DNA of 64,000 bases from Stenotrophomonas sp. ISL-67 (GTDB lineage Bacteria > Pseudomonadota > Gammaproteobacteria > Xanthomonadales > Xanthomonadaceae), in NCBI RefSeq assembly GCF_018612915.1, contig NZ_JAGGRL010000001.1, positions 1-64,000 on the forward strand. The letters are read 5' to 3'. The translations under genes were made by a program, and so were the position numbers. The notes beneath the pieces were generated by a model that had not been told where the DNA came from, did no database searches, and saw only the letters and a list, made by a program, of their open reading frames with translations. This document shows positions 18,525 to 32,121 of the stretch, in pieces; the stretch's first letter is position 1, and each line of letters opens with the position of its first letter.

Positions 18525-18681
18525 GCCCATGGTTGATTGATCCGGATCCCGATGGGCCTGTAATAATTCGTAGCCCCGGCCGTTGGCCGGACACCGCGCG
18601 CAGCGCGGCCCAAGCATCCGGAACCGGTTCTTCAACGCTCGCGACCAACACCCCGGCGTTTACACCCAACCGAAGCCAACC
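18525..18681 (-). repeat. Dispersed ~157-nt repeat, copy A
   Basis: Read on the minus strand this stretch matches 40021-40176 over its whole length. Shared blocks include GGTTGGCTTCGG, GCCGCGCTGCGCGCGGT, a GTAG-type palindrome (18570-18591 here) and GGATCAATCAACCATGGG. It sits 5 nt from the 3' end of the amidase gene. Confidence 0.75.
18570..18591 (+). repeat. GTAG palindrome inside the dispersed repeat
   Basis: GTAG followed by CCCCGGCCGTTGGCCGG. It pairs with the inverted element at 18488-18509 and is contained in the longer repeat 18525-18681. Confidence 0.75.
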
Positions 18682-18685
18682 CCGC

Positions 18686-20293
18686 CTACGGCAACAGCGC
18701 CTCGGTCCCGAACCGGGGCGGGCGGCGTGCAGCGGTGCGCTGCTCGTAACCATAGGCCAGCTCGATCAACTTCGGCTCGCTCCACGCAGTGCCCATGAAC
18801 AACAGCCCCAGCGGCAGCCCGTTCACGTGCGCCATCGGCACCGTCAGGCTCGGGTAGCCGGCCACGGCGGCGGCGCTGTAGCTGCCACCCGGGAAGTCAT
18901 CGCCCTTGCCGGTACGGATCGCCCATGCCGTGCCCGTGGTGGGTGCCACCAGTGCGTCCAGGCGCTCGGCCTTGAGCACCGCGTCGATCCCTTCGGGGCC
19001 AGCCAGGCGGCGCGCCTGGGTGCGTGCAGCGATGTACCCGGGGTTGCCCAGGCCGTCTGCCTGCGCGGCCGTTTCCATCAGGTCCTGGCCGAACAGCACC
19101 AGCTCCTTGTCGGCATGGGTGCGGTTGAAGGCGATGATCGCGTCCAGGTCGCGCACTGGCGCCTGGTGGCTGGTGAGGTAACGCTGCATGCCGGCCTTGA
19201 ACTCGTGTAGCAGCACCACGCGTTCGGCGTCTTCCCATTGCCCCTGGGTGGGCAGTTCCACCGGCACTACCACGGCACCGGCATCGCGCAGCACGCCGAT
19301 CGCGTGCTGCAGGGCCGGGGCCACGCCCGGCTGCTGGTCCAGGGGGCCGTGCAGCACCCCGATGCGCGCGCCGCGCAGGCCGTCCGGGTTCAGGCGCGAG
19401 GTGTAGTCATACACGGCCCGCCCGGGCATGGTCGCGGTGGCCGGGTCGGCATCGTCGCGCCCGGCCATCGCGGTCAGCAGGGCGGCGGCGTCTGCCACGT
19501 TGCGGGTGATCGGGCCGGCGGTGTCCTGGCTGAAGGAGATCGGCACGATGCCATCGCGGCTGACCAGCCCGACCGTGGGCTTGAGCCCGACCACGCCGTT
19601 CACCGCCGCCGGGCAGACGATGCTGCCGTCGGTTTCGGTACCCACTGCAGCGGTCGCCAGGTTGGCCGACACCGCCACCGCGCTGCCGCTGCTGGAGCCG
19701 CAGGGGGTGTGGCTGAGCCGGTACGGGTTGCGGGTCTGGCCGCCACGTGCGCTCCAGCCGGAGATGGACTGGCTGGAGCGGAAATTGGCCCATTCGCTGA
19801 GGTTGGTCTTGCCCAGGATCAGCGCACCGGCGGCGCGCAGGCGGGTGACCAGGAACGCGTCATCGGGGCGGAAACCGGCCAGCGCCAGCGAGCCGGCGCT
19901 GGTGCCCATCGGGCGGGCGCCGATGTTGTCCTTGAGCAGCAGCGGGATGCCGTGCAGCGGGCCTCGCAGTTGGCCGCGGCGGCGCTCGGCGTCCAGCGCT
20001 TCCGCTTCCTTCAGCGCATCGGGGTTGAGTTCCAGTACCGCGTTGAGGCGCGGACCGGCCCGGTCCAGCCGGGCAATCCGCTCCAGGTAGGCGCGGGTGA
20101 GGGTGACGCTGTCCAGTTCGCCGGCGGCCATCGCGGCCTGCAACTGGGTGATATCGGCTTCGGCGTAGGCGAAGGGGGTGTCGCGCGGAGCCGCACGGGC
20201 AGCCGCCTGGGCCTGGTTGAACAAGGGCACCGGCGAAGGCGTGCAACCCAGCAATGCGAAGGCCAACACGAGCGTTGTCAGTGGCGCGCGCAT
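18686..20293 (-). CDS. Amidase-signature lipoprotein
   Basis: The 535-residue protein begins MRAPLTTLVLAFALLGCTPS, a lipoprotein signal peptide with the lipobox LLGC. The amidase-signature triad is visible: Lys in LLLKDNIGA, the cis-Ser in GSSSGSAVAVSANLA and the nucleophile Ser in VGTETDGSIVCPA. It should hydrolyse an amide at the outer-membrane or periplasmic face; the substrate cannot be told. Downstream of DUF2127 and typA on the same strand (56-nt gap). Confidence 0.9.
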   Translation of the reverse strand: MRAPLTTLVLAFALLGCTPSPVPLFNQAQAAARAAPRDTPFAYAEADITQLQAAMAAGELDSVTLTRAYLERIARLDRAGPRLNAVLELNPDALKEAEALDAERRRGQLRGPLHGIPLLLKDNIGARPMGTSAGSLALAGFRPDDAFLVTRLRAAGALILGKTNLSEWANFRSSQSISGWSARGGQTRNPYRLSHTPCGSSSGSAVAVSANLATAAVGTETDGSIVCPAAVNGVVGLKPTVGLVSRDGIVPISFSQDTAGPITRNVADAAALLTAMAGRDDADPATATMPGRAVYDYTSRLNPDGLRGARIGVLHGPLDQQPGVAPALQHAIGVLRDAGAVVVPVELPTQGQWEDAERVVLLHEFKAGMQRYLTSHQAPVRDLDAIIAFNRTHADKELVLFGQDLMETAAQADGLGNPGYIAARTQARRLAGPEGIDAVLKAERLDALVAPTTGTAWAIRTGKGDDFPGGSYSAAAVAGYPSLTVPMAHVNGLPLGLLFMGTAWSEPKLIELAYGYEQRTAARRPPRFGTEALLP

Positions 20294-20349
20294 CTGTGTA
20301 TCCCCGGAACGAGCGCTCAGGCTAACCAGCGCCGCACACGCTTGGCAAC

Positions 20350-20835
20350 TCACGCCGGCGGTTGGGCCGGGCCGTGGCGCTTGCGGATGTCGCGGGCGAG
20401 TACGCCGACCACGATGAGGTTGATCACCAGCACCGACCACGAGGCCCAGCCCGGGTGGCGGATGATCGCGAAAATGTCGAACGGCAGGTAGATGCCAGCG
20501 GTGACGCAGCCCAGCCAGGAGGCCCAGGCTTTGGCGCGCCAGAGGCCCCAGGCCTCGAACAGATGCAGGATGCCGTACGCCACCATGGCCGCAGCGGCCA
20601 GGTGGACGGCATCGGGGCTGATCATGTTGAGCAGCGAGGGCAGGGTGCCGTGATCCGGGTCCAGGCTGAAACGCCGGATCAGGGCATTGACCCCATCGCG
20701 CAGTGGCTGCGGGCCGAGCACTTCCAGCCCGGTGGCTGCCAACAGCGCCAGGACCGCCTTGCTGGCTTCCAGCAAGGCGATCAGGTGAAGCCCCGGATGC
20801 TTGTGAGGATCCGGGTTGTAGGGCGTGTCGGTCAC
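20350..20835 (-). CDS. DUF2127 family membrane protein
   Basis: The 161-residue protein has several hydrophobic segments (GLHLIALLEASKAVLALLAA; VHLAAAAMVAYGILHLFEAW; SWLGCVTAGIYLPFDIFAII; SVLVINLIVVGVLARDI), the layout of DUF2127 proteins. Function is unknown. It starts 10 nt after the typA stop, so the two are probably cotranscribed. Confidence 0.8.
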   Translation of the reverse strand: MTDTPYNPDPHKHPGLHLIALLEASKAVLALLAATGLEVLGPQPLRDGVNALIRRFSLDPDHGTLPSLLNMISPDAVHLAAAAMVAYGILHLFEAWGLWRAKAWASWLGCVTAGIYLPFDIFAIIRHPGWASWSVLVINLIVVGVLARDIRKRHGPAQPPA

Positions 20836-20845
20836 AAGGGTCCGA

Positions 20846-22693
20846 TCAGCCGCCGCGCGAAGCCTTCTTGCGATCGCTTTCGGTCAGCCCCTTCTTGCGC
20901 AGGCGGATTTCCTTCGGGGTGATCTCGACCAGCTCGTCGTCTTCGATGAAGTCCAGGGCCTGTTCCAGCGAGTACTTGATCGCCGGGGTCAGCTGGATCG
21001 CGTCGTCCTTGCCCGAAGCGCGCATGTTGGTCAGCGGCTTGGTCTTGATCGCGTTGACGGTCAGGTCGTTGTCCTTGGAATGGATACCGATCAGCTGGCC
21101 TTCGTACACGTTGTCGCCTTCGGCGGCGAACAGCTTGCCACGCTCCTGCAGCGGCCCCAGCGAGTAGGCGGGGGTGGCGCCCGGGGCATTGGCGATCATC
21201 ACGCCGTTCTGGCGCTTGGCGATGGCGCCCTGTTCCTTCGGGCCGTAATGGTCGAACACGTGGAACAGCAGGCCCGAACCCTGGGTCAGGGTCTTGAACT
21301 CGTTCTGGAAGCCGATCAGGCCACGGGCCGGGATCTGGTATTCCAGGCGCACACGGCCCTTGCCGTCCGGTTCCATGTTCTTCAGCTGGCCTTTGCGGGT
21401 GCCCAGCTTTTCCATCACGCCGCCCTGGTGCTGTTCTTCGATGTCCACCACCAGCTGTTCGATCGGCTCCATGGCCTGGCCGTCGATCTGCTTGATGATC
21501 ACTTCCGGACGCGACACGGCCAGCTCGTAGCCTTCACGACGCATGTTTTCGATCAGCACCGACAGGTGCAGTTCGCCACGGCCCGAGACCAGGAACTTGT
21601 CGGCGTCTTCCAGCTGTTCGACCTTCAGGGCCACGTTGTGGACCTGTTCGCGGTCCAGGCGGTCCTTGATCTGGCGGCTGGTCAGGAACTTGCCACCGGA
21701 CAGGTCCTTGTTGCCGGCGAACGGCGAGTTGTTGACCTGGAAGGTCATCGAGATGGTCGGTTCGTCGACGGTCAGTGCCGGCAGTGCTTCCGGGGTTTCC
21801 GGGTGGCACAGGGTGTCGGAGATGGTCAGTTCCTGGATGCCCGAGATGGCGACGATGTCGCCGGCTTCGGCCGTGTCCTGCTCGATGCGTTCCAGGCCCA
21901 GGAAGCCCAGCACCTGCGCGACCTTGCCGTTGCGCTTCTTGCCTTCACGGTCGATCACCGCGACCTGCATGTTCTTCTTCAGGGTGCCGCGCTGGATGCG
22001 GCCGATGCCGATCACGCCCACGAAGTTGTTGTAGTCCAGCTGGCTGATGCGCATCTGGAACGGACCTTCCGGGTCCACTTCCGGCTTCGGCGCGTGCTGC
22101 ATGATCGCTTCGTACAGCGGGGTCATGTCGCCGTCGCGCACGCTGTCTTCCAGACCGGCGTAGCCGTTCAGGGCCGAGGCGTAGACGATGGGGAAGTCGA
22201 GCTGTTCATTGGTGGCGCCGAGCTTGTCGAACAGGTCGAAGACCTGGTCGATCACCCAATCCGGACGCGAGCCCGGGCGGTCGACCTTGTTGACCACCAC
22301 GATCGGCTTGAAGCCCATCGCGAAGGCCTTCTGGGTGACGAAGCGGGTCTGCGGCATCGGGCCGTCCATCGCGTCGACCAGGATCAGCACGGTGTCCACC
22401 ATCGACAGCACGCGCTCCACTTCGCCGCCGAAGTCGGCGTGTCCGGGGGTGTCGACGATGTTGATGCGGTTCTTGACGCCGGTGCGCTTGTCTTCCCAGG
22501 TGATGGCCGTGTTCTTGGCCAGGATCGTGATGCCACGCTCCTTTTCCTGGTCGTTGCTGTCCATCACGCGCTCGGCGAGCACGGTGCGCTCGGAGAGGGT
22601 GCCAGACTGCTTGAGCAGCTGGTCCACAAGGGTGGTCTTACCGTGGTCGACGTGGGCGACGATGGCGATGTTGCGAAGATTTTCGATAGACAT
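20846..22693 (-). CDS. typA: Translational GTPase TypA/BipA
   Basis: The 615-residue protein starts [20 protein letters not shown], with the P-loop AHVDHGKTT, the [13 protein letters not shown]3 loop and [10 protein letters not shown]4 motif, followed by elongation-factor-like domains and the TypA C-terminal domain. It binds 70S ribosomes and supports 50S assembly and growth under cold or stress. The frame is open further upstream, but homology begins at the ATG at 22693. It heads an apparent typA-DUF2127-amidase unit. Confidence 0.96.
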   Translation of the reverse strand: MSIENLRNIAIVAHVDHGKTTLVDQLLKQSGTLSERTVLAERVMDSNDQEKERGITILAKNTAITWEDKRTGVKNRINIVDTPGHADFGGEVERVLSMVDTVLILVDAMDGPMPQTRFVTQKAFAMGFKPIVVVNKVDRPGSRPDWVIDQVFDLFDKLGATNEQLDFPIVYASALNGYAGLEDSVRDGDMTPLYEAIMQHAPKPEVDPEGPFQMRISQLDYNNFVGVIGIGRIQRGTLKKNMQVAVIDREGKKRNGKVAQVLGFLGLERIEQDTAEAGDIVAISGIQELTISDTLCHPETPEALPALTVDEPTISMTFQVNNSPFAGNKDLSGGKFLTSRQIKDRLDREQVHNVALKVEQLEDADKFLVSGRGELHLSVLIENMRREGYELAVSRPEVIIKQIDGQAMEPIEQLVVDIEEQHQGGVMEKLGTRKGQLKNMEPDGKGRVRLEYQIPARGLIGFQNEFKTLTQGSGLLFHVFDHYGPKEQGAIAKRQNGVMIANAPGATPAYSLGPLQERGKLFAAEGDNVYEGQLIGIHSKDNDLTVNAIKTKPLTNMRASGKDDAIQLTPAIKYSLEQALDFIEDDELVEITPKEIRLRKKGLTESDRKKASRGG

Positions 22694-22922
22694 GCGAAAG
22701 GGGGCCAGTCGGCGCCGGATTTGGAAAAAGAAGTCCATCATTATACGGCCAACATGTCCAAACGCGAAAACTGCGGTTGGCGGGAGGCAAATGCCCATTC
22801 AGCGAAGAGGCGGTAGCGCCGAGGAGAACGGCCTGGAGCTGTTCTCAACGTCGCCTGGCGACGGCCCGGAGGGTGCCTGCCAGGACGGCCAGGCATAACG
22901 TTGGCCGCACGGGATCCTGAGG

Positions 22923-22944
22923 GCCGGCCAACGGCCGGCGCTAC
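22923..22944 (-). repeat. GTAG palindrome (SMAG/REP type)
   Basis: Exact GCCGGCCAACGGCCGGCGCTAC-type unit (minus-strand GTAG), in the divergent spacer between typA and ppiB. Confidence 0.85.
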
Positions 22945-23035
22945 TGGAGGTCTGCGGCCATGGTCGAAGCCTCGTCTCCGGCAGGGGAGGTGTATCCTTA
23001 TCGGCTGACAACAACCCCGTATAGCAAGGATCCAC

Positions 23036-23527
<492 letters not shown>

Positions 23528-23536
23528 TCCCCCTCC

Positions 23537-23563
23537 AACGGCCTCCTGTCATGGGAGGCCGTT
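23537..23563 (+). terminator. Probable terminator after ppiB
   Basis: AACGGCCTCC (23537-23546) pairs with GGAGGCCGTT (23554-23563) over a 7-nt loop; TTCGCGTTT follows. The T-tract is weak, so termination may be partial. Confidence 0.55.
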
Positions 23564-23627
23564 TCGCGTTTCCGGCCGCCCCGCCAGGTTTCTCCCCGCC
23601 CGGTGGCCACTCCCACACCGCTTCTAA

Positions 23628-24629
<1,002 letters not shown>

Positions 24630-24680
24630 TCGCGCACCGTGACAGGTAGGTGTCGACCGCTGGTCGGTACGTATTGAAAG

Positions 24681-24707
24681 ACGCCGGGCTTGCCCGGCGT
24701 TTTTTTT
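24681..24707 (+). terminator. Terminator of mdh
   Basis: ACGCCGGGC (24681-24689) and GCCCGGCGT (24692-24700) form a perfect stem followed by a run of T to 24707. Confidence 0.9.
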
Positions 24708-24738
24708 GCTCTTCGATCCCCCTCATTGCGAGCGTTGA

Positions 24739-25008
24739 GGGCCCCGCCGCGGCCGGCAGGCCCCTGCGCAAATGTCCCCCGGCCGACGCCTCGCGGCGAC
24801 GGCCTCCTCCTTTACTTTGCCAGGAGCCTACCGGCCGCGACGGGGCTCGGCTTGCGGTTCGCGATGGAAAAACGGAAGTCAGGGGCGACGCCGGTGGATC
24901 GAGTGCCGGGGCGCCATACCCTTGAAGGCGAAGTAAAGGAGGAGGTGTCGGCCACAGGCCGACGCCGGGGGACATTCGCCGGAAAGGGTATGGCGCCCCG
25001 GCGCTCGA
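24739..25008 (+). repeat. Large modular repeat, copy 1
   Basis: Positions 24739-24892 match 42675-42837 on the opposite strand, with shared modules such as GGGCCCCGCCGCGGCCGGCA, CTCCTCCTTTACTTTGCC and GGCTTGCGGTTCGCGA. The right half carries a 25-nt inverted repeat with one mismatch (24899-24923 with 24984-25008, TCGAG...CCATACCCTT) around a 60-nt loop. The second locus has only one arm of it. Confidence 0.8.
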
Positions 25009-25123
25009 TTCATCGGCACCCGCGTTTGGTTCACAGCGCGCGCTCCGTACGACCAAGGTCGGACAGTTCGGCCGCCGCCATCGGACTATGCTCGAAGGCA
25101 TGATCTTGTCTGGGAGGGCTGTC

Positions 25124-27001
25124 ATGCGTTACGAAGATGTCTACCGGCGATCGGTGGAGGAACCCGAAGCGTTCTGGGCCGAGGAAGCGCACCGGATCTA
25201 TTGGCATGTACCGCCGCAGCAGATCCTGGATTACAGCAACCCGCCGTTCCGCCGCTGGTACGTGGGTGGCCAGACCAACCTCTGCTACAACGCGGTGGAC
25301 CGGCACCTGGTCGACCGCCCCGACCAGCTGGCGCTGGTGGCCATCTCCACCGAAACCAATGTCACCCGCGAAATCACCTACCGTGAACTGCATCGCGAGG
25401 TGAACGCGTTCGCCGCGGTACTGCAGCGGCTCGATGTGCAGCGTGGCGACCGCGTGGTCATCTACATGCCGAACATGGCCGAAGCCGTGTTCGCGATGCT
25501 GGCCTGCGCGCGCATCGGTGCGATCCATTCGGTGGTGTTCGGTGGCTTTGCCGCGCACAACCTGGCGCTGCGCATCGATGATGCCGCGCCCAAACTGCTC
25601 ATCGCCGCCGATGCCGGCAAACGCGGTGGCAAGGTGATTCCGTACAAGGCCATGGTCGATGCGGCGTGCGCCGAAGCGCAGTCGCCGCCCCCGCACGTGC
25701 TGATCGTCTCGCGCGGGCTGGACCCGGCCGAACCGAAGGTGCCGGGCCGCGACGTCGACTACGCCACGATGCGCGAGGAGGTTGGCGACCAGGATGTACC
25801 GGTGGTATGGCTGGAATCGAGCGAGCCCAGCTACCTGCTGTATACCTCCGGCACCACCGGCAAGCCCAAGGGCGTACAGCGCGATGTGGGCGGTTACGCG
25901 GTGGCCATGGCGCAGTCGATGGTAACGGTGTTCGACTGCAGACCCGGCCAGGTGATGTTTTCCACCTCCGATGTGGGCTGGGCGGTCGGGCATTCGTACA
26001 ACGTGTACGGCCCGCTGATCGGCGGCTGCACGTCGCTGTTGTACGAGGGCCTGCCGACCCACCCGGATCCGGGCATCTGGTGGGCGTTGTGCGAGCAGTA
26101 CGGCGTACGCACGCTGTTCTCTTCGCCGACCGCGATCCGCGTGCTGAAAAAACACGACGCCGACTTCATCCGTCGCCACGACCTGGATTCGCTCAAGTAC
26201 GTGTTCCTGGCCGGCGAGCCGCTGGACGAACCGACCGCGCACTGGATCAACGATGCGCTGGGCAAGCCGATCATCGACAACTACTGGCAGACCGAAACCG
26301 GTTGGCCGGCGCTGACCTTGTTGCCCGGCGTGGACCTCAAGCCGGTGCGCTTCGGCTCGCCGGGCTTCCCCAACCTCGGTTACCGCATGAAGGTGATCGA
26401 CGAGAACACCGGCGCGGAAGTACAGGCCGGGCAGAAGGGCGTGCTGGTGATGGTGCCGCCGCTGCCGCCGGGTTGCATGAGCACCGTGTGGAATGACGAC
26501 GAGCGCTTCCTCAAGAGCTACTTCAGCCACTTCAAGGAGCTGCTGTACAGCTCGCTGGACTGGGCGATCCGCGACGAGGAGGGCTACACCTTCATCCTGG
26601 GCCGCACCGACGACGTGATCAACGTGGCCGGGCACCGGCTGGGCACGCGCGAGATCGAGGAATGCATTTCCGGCCACCCGCTGGTGGCCGAAGCGGCGGT
26701 GATCGGGGTCAAGGACGAACTCAAGGGCCAGGTGCCGCTGGTGTTCGTCACCCTCAAGCAGGCGGTCGAGGGCGACGGCAGCGCGGTGGTGGCGGAGATG
26801 ATGCAGCGGGTGACCCAGAGCCTGGGCGCCGTGGCACGCCCGGCGCACATCCACCTGGTCAACGCGCTGCCCAAGACCCGCTCGGGCAAGCTGATGCGCC
26901 GCTCGCTGCAGGCGCTGGCCGAACAGCGGGACCCGGGCGACCTGTCCACCCTGGACGACCCGGGCGCGTTGGACGAGATCCGCCGGGCGCTGGGGCGGTA
27001 G
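25124..27001 (+). CDS. prpE: Acyl-CoA synthetase, propionate--CoA ligase type
   Basis: The 625-residue protein has the acetyl/propionyl-CoA synthetase architecture: N-terminal cap, ATP-binding YTSGTTGKPKGVQRDVGG near residue 250, NYWQTETGWP, GRTDDVINVAGHRLGTREIE, and the catalytic/acetylatable lysine in KTRSGKLMRR near the end. It activates a short carboxylate with ATP and CoA. The VQRD motif and overall pattern fit PrpE better than Acs; prp genes are not adjacent, so substrate is uncertain. GGGAGGG lies five bases before the ATG at 25124. Confidence 0.8.
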   Translation: MRYEDVYRRSVEEPEAFWAEEAHRIYWHVPPQQILDYSNPPFRRWYVGGQTNLCYNAVDRHLVDRPDQLALVAISTETNVTREITYRELHREVNAFAAVLQRLDVQRGDRVVIYMPNMAEAVFAMLACARIGAIHSVVFGGFAAHNLALRIDDAAPKLLIAADAGKRGGKVIPYKAMVDAACAEAQSPPPHVLIVSRGLDPAEPKVPGRDVDYATMREEVGDQDVPVVWLESSEPSYLLYTSGTTGKPKGVQRDVGGYAVAMAQSMVTVFDCRPGQVMFSTSDVGWAVGHSYNVYGPLIGGCTSLLYEGLPTHPDPGIWWALCEQYGVRTLFSSPTAIRVLKKHDADFIRRHDLDSLKYVFLAGEPLDEPTAHWINDALGKPIIDNYWQTETGWPALTLLPGVDLKPVRFGSPGFPNLGYRMKVIDENTGAEVQAGQKGVLVMVPPLPPGCMSTVWNDDERFLKSYFSHFKELLYSSLDWAIRDEEGYTFILGRTDDVINVAGHRLGTREIEECISGHPLVAEAAVIGVKDELKGQVPLVFVTLKQAVEGDGSAVVAEMMQRVTQSLGAVARPAHIHLVNALPKTRSGKLMRRSLQALAEQRDPGDLSTLDDPGALDEIRRALGR

Positions 27002-27223
27002 CTATCACCGGGTGTCCGGCTGCCGTCTCCCATGCTGCAGTGCATTACCCGGCGCAGGAGACCTCGGTTAAGCTGCGGGGGTGATCGTTGTGGGCCAGAT
27101 GCGCGCCGCGCCGGGGATGGCGCGCGCGGGCGGGGCCGATGTCTGGACGAACGCAAGGGGCGTACGCGTTCCGGTTGCTGCCGGGGCGTGCGTGCAGGGG
27201 GACCAGGTAACAGGGGGAAACAC

Positions 27224-27718
27224 ATGGCGTACATCCATGCCAAGACGGCCGCTGGCCGTCAGGAAATCGAAGACCGTGCGCGGCGGCTGCCGCCGGGGTT
27301 GCGCTCCATTCTGCTGATGGTCGATGGTCAGCGCGATGACAATGAATTGACCGGGATGTTGCCCGGGCTGCGCGCGCCGGACGACGCGCTGGCGCAGCTG
27401 GCAGAGATGGGCCTGATCGAAGTGGTTGGCGGGGCGCTGGCGCCGTCGGCGCCGCGCGCGTTCACCTCGGGCCGCGAACAGGATCCGGTGCTCTACAAAC
27501 AACTGTACGAATGGATGAGCGAGTCGGTCCGGAAGTACCTCGGTCTGAAGGGCTACTTCATGCAGCTCAAGATCGAGCGCTGCACCGATGCGGCCAGCCT
27601 GGAAAAGCTGTGGCCGGAAATGGCCACGGCGGTGTCCAAGGCGAAGAGCCCGGCGCTGGCCACCCGCTGGCTGGAGGAAACCCGCGCGCTGCTGGCCAGC
27701 CAGCCCGAAACGGTCTGA
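27224..27718 (+). CDS. Conserved protein of unknown function
   Basis: The 164-residue soluble protein starts at an ATG with GGGGGAAA upstream. The first 70 residues (RRLPPGLRSILLMVDGQRDD, then LAQLAEMGLIEVVGG) look like a small winged-helix-like fold used in some bacterial regulators. A linker and a helical C-terminal half follow. It has no signal peptide or membrane segment. The frame is open from 27032, but only this start has a ribosome site. I do not recognise a function. Confidence 0.7.
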   Translation: MAYIHAKTAAGRQEIEDRARRLPPGLRSILLMVDGQRDDNELTGMLPGLRAPDDALAQLAEMGLIEVVGGALAPSAPRAFTSGREQDPVLYKQLYEWMSESVRKYLGLKGYFMQLKIERCTDAASLEKLWPEMATAVSKAKSPALATRWLEETRALLASQPETV

Positions 27719-27742
27719 CCACCTTCGGGCGGGTGGGCAATC

Positions 27743-27809
27743 GTAGGGCCACGCCCTGCGTGGCTTCGCGGTGCTGGACGAAGAGCAGCCACGCAGGGCG
27801 TGGCGCTAC
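27743..27809. repeat. GTAG palindrome dimer, non-standard core
   Basis: GTAG heads GGCCACGCCCTGCGTGGC at 27743-27764, and 27788-27809 is its inverted copy with one mismatch. The two arms of 22 nt form a long hairpin across a 23-nt loop. The core differs from the common GCCGGCCGTTGGCCGGC version but the GTAG head is kept. It lies between convergent genes and could stop both transcripts. Confidence 0.8.
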
Positions 27810-27814
27810 GTCTG

Positions 27815-27836
27815 GCCGGGCAGAGCCCGGCGCTAC
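27815..27836 (-). repeat. GTAG palindrome, third unit of the cluster
   Basis: GCCGGGC-AGA-GCCCGGC followed by GCTAC (minus-strand GTAG). It lies 6 nt from the preceding dimer and 8 nt from the GST stop codon. Confidence 0.8.
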
Positions 27837-27843
27837 GCCATTC

Positions 27844-28455
27844 TCAATTCAGGCCTTCGGCCTTTAGTGCCGCCTGCACGCCGGTGTCGGCTTCCATTCG
27901 GGTCTTGAATGCGGCCAGGTTGTCCAGGCCGCTCAGGTCGAGCTTGGCACCGGCCGCCCAGCGCAGGGTGATGTAGAAGTACGCATCGGCGTAGCTGCGG
28001 AAACCGGCCAGCCAGGGCTTGTCGGCGAGCTGGCGGTTGGCCGTTTCGAACAGGCCACGCAGGCGCTTGCGGGCAGCGTCGCGGATCGCGTCGTACTGGC
28101 TTTCGTCGGCGATGAACTTGGCCGGCGCGAACAGCGGCGAGAACGCCGGGTGCAGGTCCGAGTTGACGAAGGCCAGCCAACGGTTGGCTTCGGCGCGCTG
28201 CTGCGGGCTGCCGTCGCCGCCCAGGCCGGCCTGCGGGTAGCTGTCGGCGATGTAGCCCATGATGGCCGCGTTCTGGGTCAGCACGAAGCTGCCGTCGACG
28301 ATGGTGGGCACCGAGCCGGCTGGATTGATCGCAAGATACGCCGGAGCCTTCAGGGTGACCTTGTCGAGCAGTTCCACTTCGTACGGCTGGCCGGTCCACT
28401 GCAGGGCGATGTGATCGGCAGTGGAGCAGGCACCGGGCTTGCTGTACAGCTTCAT
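27844..28455 (-). CDS. Glutathione S-transferase
   Basis: The 203-residue protein MKLYSKPGACSTADHIALQW has the thioredoxin-like N-terminal domain, with the Ser/Cys pair of beta-class GSTs (residues 10-11), INPAGSVPTIV and QNAAIMGYIADSYP for glutathione binding, and an all-helical C-terminal domain from about residue 88. It likely conjugates glutathione to electrophiles. Starts at ATG 28455 with GGGGA nearby; a longer in-frame start is not homologous. Confidence 0.9.
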   Translation of the reverse strand: MKLYSKPGACSTADHIALQWTGQPYEVELLDKVTLKAPAYLAINPAGSVPTIVDGSFVLTQNAAIMGYIADSYPQAGLGGDGSPQQRAEANRWLAFVNSDLHPAFSPLFAPAKFIADESQYDAIRDAARKRLRGLFETANRQLADKPWLAGFRSYADAYFYITLRWAAGAKLDLSGLDNLAAFKTRMEADTGVQAALKAEGLN

Positions 28456-28544
28456 GGGGAACTCCGTCGGGATGGAAGTAAGGTGAGCCACCCACTATCC
28501 CAGAGCCGGCCCCGCATCCTCAACGGTATGGCCGTAACAGATCG

Positions 28545-29003
28545 TTACGACGCGCGTGGCTTGAGTTTCTGCACGCGATAGAACGTGTGGTCGCCGATGG
28601 TGGCCACCTGATAGGCATTGCGCCAGCTGGGGCTGGCGATGGCCAACGCGGCGAAATGGCTGGCGCCCGGCACGATTTCCTTGCGCTCGCCTTCCGGCAG
28701 CGCCCAGTTGCGCTCGGCGTCGAAGGCCACCGTCATGGCTTCTTCCCAGGCATCGGTGTTGCCCAGCTGGGTGCCGGGCGCCACGATGGTTGGCGCGAAC
28801 TGCTTGCGCGCGGTGACCACCTTGCACATCGAGTCACCCCACAGCCCACTGTCCAGGCGGCGCAGCGCCACTTCCGCAACGGCTTGCTGGCCGCGCAGGG
28901 TCTGGTCACGCGCTTCGAGGTAAACGGTCGTGCTCAGGCACAACGAATCGGCGGCCGGCTGGGGCAACAACTGCGACAGCCAGAGTATCCAGGCCAGTTT
29001 CAT
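28545..29003 (-). CDS. Cell wall hydrolase, SleB-like
   Basis: The 152-residue protein has a signal peptide (MKLAWILWLSQLLPQPAADS) and the hydrolase-2 (SleB/CwlJ) domain: the catalytic Glu in TTVYLEARDQTLRGQQAVAE and GASHFAALA near the C-terminus. It should cleave peptidoglycan in the periplasm. AGGAG sits six bases before the ATG at 29003. A longer open frame upstream lacks a site. It lies 89 nt upstream of the GST gene on the same strand. Confidence 0.85.
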   Translation of the reverse strand: MKLAWILWLSQLLPQPAADSLCLSTTVYLEARDQTLRGQQAVAEVALRRLDSGLWGDSMCKVVTARKQFAPTIVAPGTQLGNTDAWEEAMTVAFDAERNWALPEGERKEIVPGASHFAALAIASPSWRNAYQVATIGDHTFYRVQKLKPRAS

Positions 29004-29314
29004 AAATCTCCTTGCTCCGTATGGGCCGCACCTGACTGCTCCGTCCGATTGTGGGGACGGGGGCGTGAAGGCACTGCTTGGCGTCATGGGGAGGCGGCCA
29101 TCGGGGCCGCCCGGGAGCGGCACCCGAAAGACGTGGGGGCCGCGCGCTCACTCGAACTGGGTGGTGAGCGGGAAAGTTGGCGCACGATAGGGGGGGATTT
29201 CGCAACGCATCCTGAACCGGAGAGCTTGACATTCAGCTTCGCTGGGAGGTCGGGAAGCCGCATTCAGGTGTCTTCGGCGGCACTGTCTGGGCCGGCCGTT
29301 GGCCGGCACTCCGG
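29004..29314. other. Intergenic region upstream of the cell wall hydrolase
   Basis: This 311-base gap has no supported gene. A GGCCGGCCGTTGGCCGGC palindrome without a GTAG head (around 29290-29308) is probably a decayed SMAG unit. A TTGACA at 29227-29232 has no -10 partner. Otherwise I see nothing. Confidence 0.5.
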
Positions 29315-32021
<2,707 letters not shown>

Positions 32022-32121
32022 GGCGGCGTCATCGACAGGGCGTTTGACTGTAGGGCGTGCGCTGCCGCGCCGCCAGATGCAGATACGCACGAAAGCGCGC
32101 GCACCCGGCGCGCCCTGGCGT

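Larger units (their letters stand above)
24630..25123. other. mdh to acyl-CoA synthetase intergenic region
   Basis: This 494-base gap holds the mdh terminator and a large modular repeat (24739-25008). The rest, 25009-25123, is the upstream region of the synthetase gene, with no clear promoter that I can assign. Confidence 0.6.

Noticed and set aside
24640-25103. Open frames in the mdh-prpE gap and the similar ones near 42.6 kb
   Set aside because: Their shared sequence comes from the modular DNA repeat; different reading frames are open at the two loci, with no conserved start or ribosome site.
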